Shown one piece after another: positions 7,707 to 14,980 of a DNA stretch of 64,000 bases. The first letter of the stretch is position 1; every line of letters starts with the position of its first letter. The notes under the pieces are model-generated. The model was not told where the DNA came from, did not search any database, and saw only the letters and a program-made list of their open reading frames with translations. This DNA comes from Massilia sp. Root351. Lineage in GTDB: Bacteria; Pseudomonadota; Gammaproteobacteria; Burkholderiales; Burkholderiaceae_D. The stretch spans positions 405,232-469,231 of the forward strand of contig NZ_LMDJ01000031.1 in NCBI RefSeq assembly GCF_001425045.1. The letters run 5' to 3'. A program made the translations under genes and the position numbers.

Positions 7707-8410
7707 GTAGCAATCAACTAGCGGATACGCATGGCGCGGTTCAGGCCTTGCTGCCGTGGTTTGCCAACGAGACCCTGGCCGCGGACGAGATGGCGCTGGT
7801 GCGCGAACATCTGCGTGCCTGCCCGCAGTGCCGCGAGGAGGCCGCCTGGCAGCAGCGCTTGCGCGCGGCCGAGCCTGCGCTGCCGCCGGGGCTGGACCCG
7901 GAACGCGCGCTGGCGCGCCTGATGCCGGAGCTTGGACCGCAGGAAGCGGGGCAGGCCGCGGCGCCGGCCGTGCCGCAGGCCGCGCGGCCAGCCGTACGGC
8001 CGTCTGCCGATGGCTGGCTGCAGCAACTGGCCGCACGCTGGCAGTCCCTGCTGTCCGGCGGCAGCGGCTGGATGCCGTGGGCGCTGGCAGGGCAGGGGAT
8101 ACTGATTGCCGGGCTGGTAGTCCAGCTGCTGCCTGGCGACGCGAGTGACTACCGGGCACTCAGCAGCGGCGGCAACGCCGCGCCGCCGTCCTCCGGCAAC
8201 GTAGTGGTGATGTTCCGTCCCGACGCGCAGCTTGGCCAGGTGCAGCAGATCCTGCAGGCCCAGGGCGCACGCGTGGTGGACGGCCCGACCGTAACGGGCG
8301 CCTACGTGCTGGAGGTGCCGGACGCGCAGCAGGCGCAGACGCTGTCGGCGCTCAGGGGCTACCCCGCGGTGCAGCTGGCGGAGCCGCTCAACCCGCGGCG
8401 CGCGCCATGA
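7703..8410 (+). CDS. anti-sigma factor: zinc-finger domain, one TM helix, subtilase-propeptide-like periplasmic domain
   Basis: A 235-aa single-pass membrane protein. The cytoplasmic part carries the ZAS-type zinc motif H36-x3-C40-x2-C43; a Pro/Ala linker runs to one transmembrane helix (about 124-143). The periplasmic part (about 166-228) reads NVVVMFRPDA ... GARVVDGP ... GAYVLEVP ... AVQLAEPL. This beta-alpha-beta-beta-alpha-beta pattern is what S8 peptidase propeptides/I9 inhibitors (fervidolysin-prodomain type) look like. It starts at the sigma stop (ATGA) and its stop overlaps the S8 protease start (ATGA). The protease in the next gene could therefore recognise or cleave this domain and release the sigma factor (inference). 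Confidence 0.85.
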   Translation: MSSNQLADTHGAVQALLPWFANETLAADEMALVREHLRACPQCREEAAWQQRLRAAEPALPPGLDPERALARLMPELGPQEAGQAAAPAVPQAARPAVRPSADGWLQQLAARWQSLLSGGSGWMPWALAGQGILIAGLVVQLLPGDASDYRALSSGGNAAPPSSGNVVVMFRPDAQLGQVQQILQAQGARVVDGPTVTGAYVLEVPDAQQAQTLSALRGYPAVQLAEPLNPRRAP

Positions 8411-9738
8411 AGCGCGCATGGCCATGGCTGCTGTGCTGCGCGCTGCTGGCCGGCGCGGGATCTGCGTTGTCCGCCGCCGCCGCCGCCCGGCAATCCGCGC
8501 CGCCAGCACCGCCAGCAACGCCCCAGGCGGCGCCGCAGCCTGCCGGCACGCTCCCCCAGCCGCAGGCGGCGTCCCCCCAGCCTGCGCGCGAAATCCTGGT
8601 CATGCTGCGCTTGCCCGCGACGCACTTCCGGCCGGATTCCTACTACCCGCCCAACTACCGCGACGACACAGGCCAGGCGGCGCGGCGCCGCACCGCCGAA
8701 GCGCTGGCCCGCGAATACGGCCTGCGCCTGCTGGAGGACTGGGCCATGCCGCTGCTGAACGTCGATTGCTACCGCATGGCCGAACCCGAGGGCGCCGAGC
8801 CGGGCAAGATCGTCGAGGCGCTGTCGCGCGACCCGCGCGTCAAGTGGGCGCAGCCGATAGGGACCTTTTCGGCGCAGGGCGGCAGCGACCCGCTGTTTCC
8901 GGTGCAGCCGGCAGCCCGGCAGTGGCAGCTGGCCGATATGCGCAAGGCCGCCACCGGCCGCAACGTGACGGTGGCGGTGATCGACAGCGGCGTTGAAGCT
9001 GCCCATCCCGACCTGGCCGGTCAGCTTGCCTTCCAGGAGAATTTCGTCGATGGCCAGCAGTACACCGCTGAACGGCATGGCACCGGCGTTGCGGGCGTGA
9101 TCGCAGCGCGGGCCGGCAACGGCGTCGGCATCGAAGGCGTGGCGCCGGAAGCGCGCCTGATGGCGCTGCGGGCGTGCTGGGAACAGGCCGACGGCGCCAC
9201 GCGCTGCAACAGTTTCACGCTCGGCAAGGCCATGAATTTCGCATTGATGCACGGCGCCCAGGTGATCAATCTCAGCTTGTCCGGGCCGCCCGACCGGTTG
9301 CTGCGTGAGCTGATCGACGTGGCGTGCGCGCGCGGCGTGCGCGTGGTCAGCGCGGTCGACCCGGCCAGCGCCGACGGCGGCTTCCCCGCCTCGCATCCCG
9401 GCGTGTTCGCCGCCACTGCCATGGTGGCGCAGATGGCGGCCGGACGCGTGCTGCTGGCGCCCGGGCGCGACATTCCCACCGCCGCCCCTGGCGCACGCTG
9501 GGACATGGTGTCCGGCTCATCCTACTCGGCGGCCCATATCTCGGGCATGATGGCTTTGCTGAGCGAGCTGCGGCCCGCCCTGGCATTGCCCAAGCTGCGC
9601 GCCGGCATCGTCACGCAGCCGGCCGGCCAGGCGCAGAACGCCGGCATCGACCTGTGCGCCACTGTGACCCAGCTGACAGGCAAATGCACCTGCTTGTGCG
9701 GCAGCACGGCGCAGCTGAAGGAAGTGCGCTCCCCGTAA
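8407..9738 (+). CDS. exported S8 (subtilisin-like) serine protease
   Basis: A 443-aa secreted protease: signal peptide (to ~27), Pro/Ala/Gln linker, own propeptide-like region (~62-150), and catalytic domain from ~170. The triad is D193 (AVIDSGV), H224 (RHGTGVAG) and S372 (SGSSYSAAH). Two deviations stand out: the oxyanion-hole Asn expected in the AAGN motif is an Asp (D318 in SAVDPASADGG), and the usual Pro after the catalytic Ser motif is Ala. The C-terminus is cysteine-rich (C417, C427, C429, C431), suggesting disulfides. It is co-translated with the anti-sigma factor (ATGA). It is either the signal protease acting on the anti-sigma factor or an effector under sigma control. Confidence 0.9.
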   Translation: MKRAWPWLLCCALLAGAGSALSAAAAARQSAPPAPPATPQAAPQPAGTLPQPQAASPQPAREILVMLRLPATHFRPDSYYPPNYRDDTGQAARRRTAEALAREYGLRLLEDWAMPLLNVDCYRMAEPEGAEPGKIVEALSRDPRVKWAQPIGTFSAQGGSDPLFPVQPAARQWQLADMRKAATGRNVTVAVIDSGVEAAHPDLAGQLAFQENFVDGQQYTAERHGTGVAGVIAARAGNGVGIEGVAPEARLMALRACWEQADGATRCNSFTLGKAMNFALMHGAQVINLSLSGPPDRLLRELIDVACARGVRVVSAVDPASADGGFPASHPGVFAATAMVAQMAAGRVLLAPGRDIPTAAPGARWDMVSGSSYSAAHISGMMALLSELRPALALPKLRAGIVTQPAGQAQNAGIDLCATVTQLTGKCTCLCGSTAQLKEVRSP

Positions 9739-9851
9739 GACAATTTTGCCGCCGGTTTGGTGAAATTCGCAATGGATCGGGAGCGCAGGGCGCGTTATGC
9801 TGCCCGCACAGCAATACCTCCGCCTGTCAACCATACTCCGCTCACGGTCTT

Positions 9852-11237
9852 ATGATAAATCTGCCTCGCCGCCGCCTCCTTGCGACTTCGCTTGCCACCA
9901 CTCTTGCCACCACGGTTGCCACAGCGGCAGCCCTGCCTGGCGCGCGCGCAGCAGCGCCGACAGCCCATGGAGGGGCGGCGCTGGCGCCCACGCCGCCGAT
10001 GGGCTGGAACAGCTGGAACTCCTTTGCCACCACCATTACCGAGGCCCAGGCGCTGGAGAACGCGCGCATCATGGCGCAAAAGCTGCTGCCGTCCGGCTAC
10101 GACATCTTCACGGTCGATATCCAGTGGTACGAGCCGAACGCCACCGGCTACGAGTACCGCAAGGACGCCGAATTGACGATGGACGAGTATGGCCGCCTGC
10201 TGCCGGCGCCGAACAGGTTTCCTTCTGCCGCAAAGGGCGGGGGCTTCAAAAGCCTGGCCGGCCAGGTGCACCGCATGGGCATGAAGTTCGGTATCCACGT
10301 CATGCGCGGCATTCCGCGCCAGGCGGTGCGCCTGAACACCCCGATCCTCGGTACGAAGCTGCGCGCACAGGACATCGCCGACACGAGCTCCATTTGCGGC
10401 TGGAACGGCGACATGTACGGCATCGACATGAGCCGGCCCGGCGCGCAGGACTACTACGATTCCATCTTCAAGCTGTATGCGTCCTGGGGCGTCGATTTCG
10501 TCAAGCTGGACGACATGTCGCGGCCCTACGAGAAAAACTGGCGCGAGGTTGAAGCGGCCCACAAAGCCATCCAGGCGTCCGGACGCGCGATAACGCTGAG
10601 CCTGTCTCCCGGCGAGACCGATCTCAAATGGGCCGGCCACGTGCCGCACTACGCGCAGCTGTGGCGTATCTCGGACGATTTCTGGGACGAGTGGAAACTG
10701 CTGAAGGAGCAGTTCCAGCGCCTGGAAAACTGGAATCCCACCATGGCGCCCAACGCCTGGCCCGATGCCGACATGCTGCCGCTGGGCCGCCTGGCGATGG
10801 GCGAGCGGGACACGAAATTCACCCCGGATGAGCAGCAGACGCTGATGACCTTGTGGAGCATCGCGCGCTCACCGCTCATCATGGGGGGCGACCTGCGGCG
10901 CCTGGATTCAGCGACACTGGCCTTGCTGACGAACCCGGAAGTGCTGGCCGTGAACCAGCAGAGCCACCAGAACCGGCCGCACCGCGCCGACCCGGGCACG
11001 CGCATCTGGAGCGCCCGCGCGAACGGCGACAAGCAAGCCCCGGTTTATTACCTGGCGCTGTTTAACACTGAAGACGCGCCGTTGGAGATAGAATTCGACC
11101 TGTCGCGCCTGAACTTTGGCGACAGGACGGTGGCGCTGCGCGACCTGTGGCGCCGCCGGGATCTGCCGCCCGTGCGCGGCGCTGTTCGCCAGGCCCTGGC
11201 TCCGCATGGTTCGGCGCTGCTGCGCGTGGCGGGCTGA
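9852..11237 (+). CDS. GH27-type alpha-galactosidase, exported
   Basis: A 461-aa glycoside hydrolase with a (beta/alpha)8 barrel. The N-terminus (MINLPRRRLLATSLA) looks like a Tat or basic Sec signal. It continues with the family hallmark TPPMGWNSWNSF, the nucleophile region FVKLDD (D220), the acid/base region WRISDD (D275/D276) and RSPLIMGGD, then a C-terminal beta domain from ~380. It cleaves terminal alpha-galactosyl (or related alpha-linked) residues from oligosaccharides. The ATG at 9852 was chosen because it begins the signal peptide; the reading frame continues upstream through the protease gene without a sensible start. The downstream esterase gene (55 nt) suggests a small polysaccharide-degradation unit. 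Confidence 0.88.
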   Translation: MINLPRRRLLATSLATTLATTVATAAALPGARAAAPTAHGGAALAPTPPMGWNSWNSFATTITEAQALENARIMAQKLLPSGYDIFTVDIQWYEPNATGYEYRKDAELTMDEYGRLLPAPNRFPSAAKGGGFKSLAGQVHRMGMKFGIHVMRGIPRQAVRLNTPILGTKLRAQDIADTSSICGWNGDMYGIDMSRPGAQDYYDSIFKLYASWGVDFVKLDDMSRPYEKNWREVEAAHKAIQASGRAITLSLSPGETDLKWAGHVPHYAQLWRISDDFWDEWKLLKEQFQRLENWNPTMAPNAWPDADMLPLGRLAMGERDTKFTPDEQQTLMTLWSIARSPLIMGGDLRRLDSATLALLTNPEVLAVNQQSHQNRPHRADPGTRIWSARANGDKQAPVYYLALFNTEDAPLEIEFDLSRLNFGDRTVALRDLWRRRDLPPVRGAVRQALAPHGSALLRVAG

Positions 11238-11291
11238 CCGGCGGCGCCCGGCTATCCCTTTATTCGAAGGTCACCATTAAGGAACGGAACG

Positions 11292-12230
11292 ATGCGAATT
11301 GCACTGGCGGTTTTGGGCTCGGCCCTGTGTTTCACCTTGTCGGTTCCGGCGCTGGCGCAAAGCAGCGATGACGGCTACCGTACCGCTGCCCAGGTGGGCG
11401 CCGGCTACAGCGTGAATCCCAACATTACCTACCTGACCGCCAGCGGGCGTGACCTCAAGCTCGATGTCTACCAGCCCTGGCCGAGCAAGGCCGCCACGCC
11501 GGTGGTGCTGAATTTCCACGGCGGCGGCTGGGTGGCCGGCTCGCGCGAAGGCGACATCCTGCATCTGCTTCCCTACATGCAGATGGGCTTTGCAGTGGTC
11601 AATGTGGAATACCGGCTGGCCAAGACAGCATTGGCCCCGGCCGCAGTGGAAGACACGCTGTGCGCGTTGCAGTGGGTGGGCCGCAACGCCAAGCGCTTCA
11701 ACTTCGACCTCGGCAAGGTGGTGACGACGGGCGGCTCGGCTGGCGGGCACCTGGCGCTGGCGACCGCGATGATGCCATCCGATTCGCCCTTTACCAACCA
11801 GTGCGCGGCCAACGATAGCTGGAGCGGACCGTACGCCAACGCGGCGCCGAAAGTGGCGGCCGTGGTCAACTGGTTCGGCATCACCGACGTGGCCGACATG
11901 CTGCAGGGGCCGAACGTGCGTTCCTACGCGGTGGCCTGGTTCGGCACCATGGACGGCCGCATGGAACTGGCGCGCCGCCTGTCGCCGCTCAGCCATGTGC
12001 GCAAGGACGGTCCGGCCGTGCTGACCATCCATGGCGACGCCGACCCGCTGGTGCCCTACGCGCATGCGCTGCGCCTGCAGCAGGCGATGGACAAGGCGGG
12101 CGAGAAAAACCAGCTGTTTACGATCAAGGGCGGCGGCCATGGCGGCTTCGCGCCCGAGCAGCATCAGCAAGCCTTCCAGGCCGTGCGCAGCTTCCTGCGC
12201 GAGCAAGGCATCACGGCGCCCGCACCATAG
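11292..12230 (+). CDS. exported alpha/beta-hydrolase (BD-FAE/acetyl-esterase type)
   Basis: A 312-aa protein with a signal peptide (cleavage after ALAQ) and an esterase/lipase fold. The oxyanion motif is NFHGGGWVAG, the nucleophile elbow GGSAGGH, the acid in HGDADPLVPY and the histidine in GGGHGGF. HGGGW plus GxSAGG is typical of carboxylesterases that remove acetyl or feruloyl groups from plant polysaccharides. The RBS AAGGAACGG precedes the ATG. It lies directly after the alpha-galactosidase on the same strand. Substrate cannot be fixed from sequence. Confidence 0.85.
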   Translation: MRIALAVLGSALCFTLSVPALAQSSDDGYRTAAQVGAGYSVNPNITYLTASGRDLKLDVYQPWPSKAATPVVLNFHGGGWVAGSREGDILHLLPYMQMGFAVVNVEYRLAKTALAPAAVEDTLCALQWVGRNAKRFNFDLGKVVTTGGSAGGHLALATAMMPSDSPFTNQCAANDSWSGPYANAAPKVAAVVNWFGITDVADMLQGPNVRSYAVAWFGTMDGRMELARRLSPLSHVRKDGPAVLTIHGDADPLVPYAHALRLQQAMDKAGEKNQLFTIKGGGHGGFAPEQHQQAFQAVRSFLREQGITAPAP

Positions 12231-12233
12231 GGC

Positions 12234-12268
12234 GGGCCGCGGCAGTCGCTGGACTGGCTGCGCGGCCC
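12234..12268. terminator. long GC hairpin between convergent genes
   Basis: GGGCCGCG (12234-12241) pairs with CGCGGCCC (12261-12268), and an inner CAGTC (12243-12247)/GACTG (12252-12256) extends the stem. It lies in the 69-nt gap between the convergent esterase and chemoreceptor genes. No U-tract follows on either side, so termination is inferred from position and stem strength only. Confidence 0.45.
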
Positions 12269-12299
12269 CAATGCCGGCGTCCGGCGCCGGTGCCTCGGC

Positions 12300-13931
12300 T
12301 CATGCTGCGGCCCGGCCTCCCGCCACCAGCCGCAGCGTGGGCGAGGCCGCGCGGCGCGCTGTGGCGGCCGGGCCAGGCGCCGCATCGCCGCAGCCGGTGG
12401 TAAAGGTCGACACCACCTGCGTCAGGCAAGTTGCCTGCTCCTGCAACGAGAGGGCGGCGGCGGCCGCTTCCTCCACCAGCGCTGCGTTGCGCTGCGTGAC
12501 TTCATCGAGCTGGCAGATGGCCTGGTTGATCTGGTCCAGCCCCGCGCTCTGTTCCTGGCTGCCGCTGGCAATGTCGGCCATCACGCCGGCCACGCCGCCT
12601 ATGCCTTGCACCACCGACTCCATGGTGGCGCCGGCCTTGCCGACCAGTTGCACGCCCTGTTCCACCTGCTGCACCGAGTTGCCGATCAGCGTCTTGATTT
12701 CCTTCGCGGCGGCGGCCGAGCGGTGCGCCAGGTTGCGCACTTCGCCGGCCACCACGGCGAAACCGCGCCCTTGCTCGCCGGCGCGCGCCGCTTCCACGGC
12801 GGCGTTCAGCGCCAGGATGTTGGTCTGGAAGGCGATGCCGTCGATGACGCCGATGATGTCCGCAATCTGGCGGGAGGAGGCGTTGATCGCGTCCATGGTC
12901 TCGACCACCTGCGCCACCGCTTTGCCGCCTTCGGCCGCGACGGCCGACGCGGACGCCGCCATCCGGTTGCCGCGCATCGCGTGTTCCGCGTTGCGCTTGA
13001 CGATACAGGCCAGCTCCTCCATCGACGAGGCGGTTTCCTCCAGTGCGCCGGCTTGCTGTTCGGTGCGGCTCGACAGGTCGGCGTTGCCGCCGGCGATGTC
13101 GCGCGAGGCGGTGGCTATGGCGTCCGCGCCGCCGCGTACCTGGTCGACTATGCCGGACAGGCTGCCGTTCATATCCTTGAGGGCCAGCAGCAGCTGGCCG
13201 GTCTCGTCGCTGGAACGCGCCTCGATCACGCTGCCGAGGTTGCCCGACGCGACGGTCTGGTCGATGCGCACCGCTTGCTTGATGGGGCCGGTGATCGAGC
13301 GTCCCACCGCCCAGGCGGTGAAACCGCCCAGCAGCAGGGCCAGGGCGGACACGCCCAGCATCAGTGCCAGCGCGCGGGCGTTGCTGTCATCGGCCTCCTG
13401 CTCGTCCCGGCGGCTTTTGGCCAGCTGCACTTCCACGTACTGCTGTATCGCGTCCTGCCACGCGCCGGTGGCGGGGCCGGCCTGTTGCAGCAGATAAGTG
13501 ACCGACGCTTCGCGGTCGCTTTTGCTGAGCTGGAGGAAGCGGTCGTACATGGGCAGGGCCTTGTCGTGGCCGGCCTTGATTTCCGCCATCAGCTTTTTGC
13601 CGGCCTCGTCCAGCGGCATCTTTTCCATCGCGGCGTAGGCTTTATCGTAGCGGGACTTGGCGTCCACGATTTTCTGCGACTCGGTGCGGGCGGCAGCCTC
13701 GTCCGATTGCAGGGCGACGGTGCGGATCACGCGCGCGACAACGTGCGTGGACTGCGACATCTCTTCCAGCAGCCGGATCTTCTCAAGGTTGACGTCGACG
13801 ATATGGTGCAGTGCGTGGCTGGCGGTGTTCAGGCCGGCCATGCCGGACAGCGCCACGCAGGCCAGCAGCGCCAGGATCACCGCGAAGCCGGCGGCCAGCC
13901 GCTTGCCGATGCTCAGATTTGCGAGTTTCAT
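12300..13931 (-). CDS. methyl-accepting chemotaxis protein, four-helix-bundle sensor
   Basis: A 543-aa transmembrane chemoreceptor. TM1 is at about 10-32, followed by a periplasmic helical sensor (4HB_MCP type), TM2 near 190-210, a HAMP domain and a signalling coiled coil. The highly conserved hairpin tip reads IDGIAFQTNILALNAAVEAA with GRGFAVVAGEVRNLA. It ends in a low-complexity Ala/Arg tail without a recognisable CheR-binding pentapeptide. The ATG at 13931 has GGAGG upstream; a longer frame start at 14003 is rejected because it lacks a ribosome site and adds an atypical tail. Confidence 0.93.
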   Translation of the reverse strand: MKLANLSIGKRLAAGFAVILALLACVALSGMAGLNTASHALHHIVDVNLEKIRLLEEMSQSTHVVARVIRTVALQSDEAAARTESQKIVDAKSRYDKAYAAMEKMPLDEAGKKLMAEIKAGHDKALPMYDRFLQLSKSDREASVTYLLQQAGPATGAWQDAIQQYVEVQLAKSRRDEQEADDSNARALALMLGVSALALLLGGFTAWAVGRSITGPIKQAVRIDQTVASGNLGSVIEARSSDETGQLLLALKDMNGSLSGIVDQVRGGADAIATASRDIAGGNADLSSRTEQQAGALEETASSMEELACIVKRNAEHAMRGNRMAASASAVAAEGGKAVAQVVETMDAINASSRQIADIIGVIDGIAFQTNILALNAAVEAARAGEQGRGFAVVAGEVRNLAHRSAAAAKEIKTLIGNSVQQVEQGVQLVGKAGATMESVVQGIGGVAGVMADIASGSQEQSAGLDQINQAICQLDEVTQRNAALVEEAAAAALSLQEQATCLTQVVSTFTTGCGDAAPGPAATARRAASPTLRLVAGGRAAA

Positions 13932-14281
13932 GATTGCCTCCAGGGTAGGGAACACACGCGATGCGGCGGCGCGAGCAATCCTAAGAGACGCTTCGCGCAG
14001 CAAGTACAGGCGGGGATGTGGCCTGAAGGGAATTATTATTGCCTTGTGTTACATTTGGTGAGATTCAGGATAGCCCACGCGAAGCCGTTTGTGTAGGATT
14101 AGATGAGGTAGACGGATTTTGTTGCGTGTTTGGTCCTGCGCGCGGCATGGCAACGTCCTGTTCAGCGCCGTGCATCTCTGGCATGATGGCATTTGTTACA
14201 CACCTGATCAGGGAGTTTGCATGTTTGTGCGGCAGTTTTCGCGGCAATACTGTTACGCCCGCCGTTGCGGCGGAGGCGTCT
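13932..14281. other. 350-nt divergent intergenic region
   Basis: This holds the upstream regions of the leftward chemoreceptor gene and the rightward TorF-type porin gene. It is more AT-rich than the genes beside it (notably 14030-14260). I see no RNA gene, no clear sigma-28 box and no coding sequence that looks real; the rightward reading frame through it lacks codon bias and a signal peptide until the TTG at 14282. Confidence 0.5.
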
Positions 14282-14980
14282 TTGCGTAGAGCCTGGGCGG
14301 TCCTGCTGCTGTGCTGCTGGCAGGGGCGCGCAGCGCATGCACAACTGAGCGGCAGTGTCACGCTGGTGTCCGAGCACGTGTACCGCGGGGCGAGCCTCAG
14401 CGACGGCGCTCCCGCACCCCAGTTCAACCTGACTTACGACGGCGCCGCCGGCTGGTACGTGGGCGCGTTCGCGTCGCGCTACAGGCTGCAGGGCGACCGG
14501 CGCAGCGGCACGCAATACATCGCCTACGCCGGCCATGCACAACGGCTGTCGTCCGGCCTGACGCTGGACACGGGCGTGTCGCGCTACGGCTACACGCCGG
14601 GCGCGAGCCTGAACTACACCGAAGTTTACGCCAGCCTGGCGGTGGACCAGTTCAATGCCAGGCTTTCCTATTCGCCCGACTACCTGGGCTTGAACGCCAG
14701 CAGCGCCTACACGGAACTGAACGGCAGCTACGCGCTGGGCGGCGACGTCAGCCTGTACTTGCACGCGGGGTGTCTCAGTTATTTGTCCGGCCTGCCGCAG
14801 TATGCCAGCCGCCATACGCTGGACGGGCGGGTCGGCGTGGGAACCGCGTGGGCGGGCTGGCGCTGGCAGGCGGCCTGGGCCAAGGCCCAGGCGCGCGGCA
14901 ACGCTTACAGTTCGTGGTACGGCGGCAGGGCGCCGAACTCCAGTGGCACCCTGGTGCTGAGCGCCAGCCGGCCGTTCTAG
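14282..14980 (+). CDS. TorF-family putative porin (TTG start)
   Basis: A 232-aa outer-membrane beta-barrel with a signal peptide (cleavage after AAHA) and the family opening SGSVTLVSEHVYRGASLSD, then regular amphipathic strands ending in a C-terminal Phe. The start is TTG at 14282: GGAGG sits 5 nt upstream and translation begins exactly at the signal peptide (MRRAWAVLLLCC). In-frame ATGs further upstream would put ~80 residues before the signal. Its stop codon shares the palindrome CTAG (14977-14980) with the stop of the convergent M16 peptidase. The family is thought to form small-solute channels. Confidence 0.8.
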   Translation: MRRAWAVLLLCCWQGRAAHAQLSGSVTLVSEHVYRGASLSDGAPAPQFNLTYDGAAGWYVGAFASRYRLQGDRRSGTQYIAYAGHAQRLSSGLTLDTGVSRYGYTPGASLNYTEVYASLAVDQFNARLSYSPDYLGLNASSAYTELNGSYALGGDVSLYLHAGCLSYLSGLPQYASRHTLDGRVGVGTAWAGWRWQAAWAKAQARGNAYSSWYGGRAPNSSGTLVLSASRPF

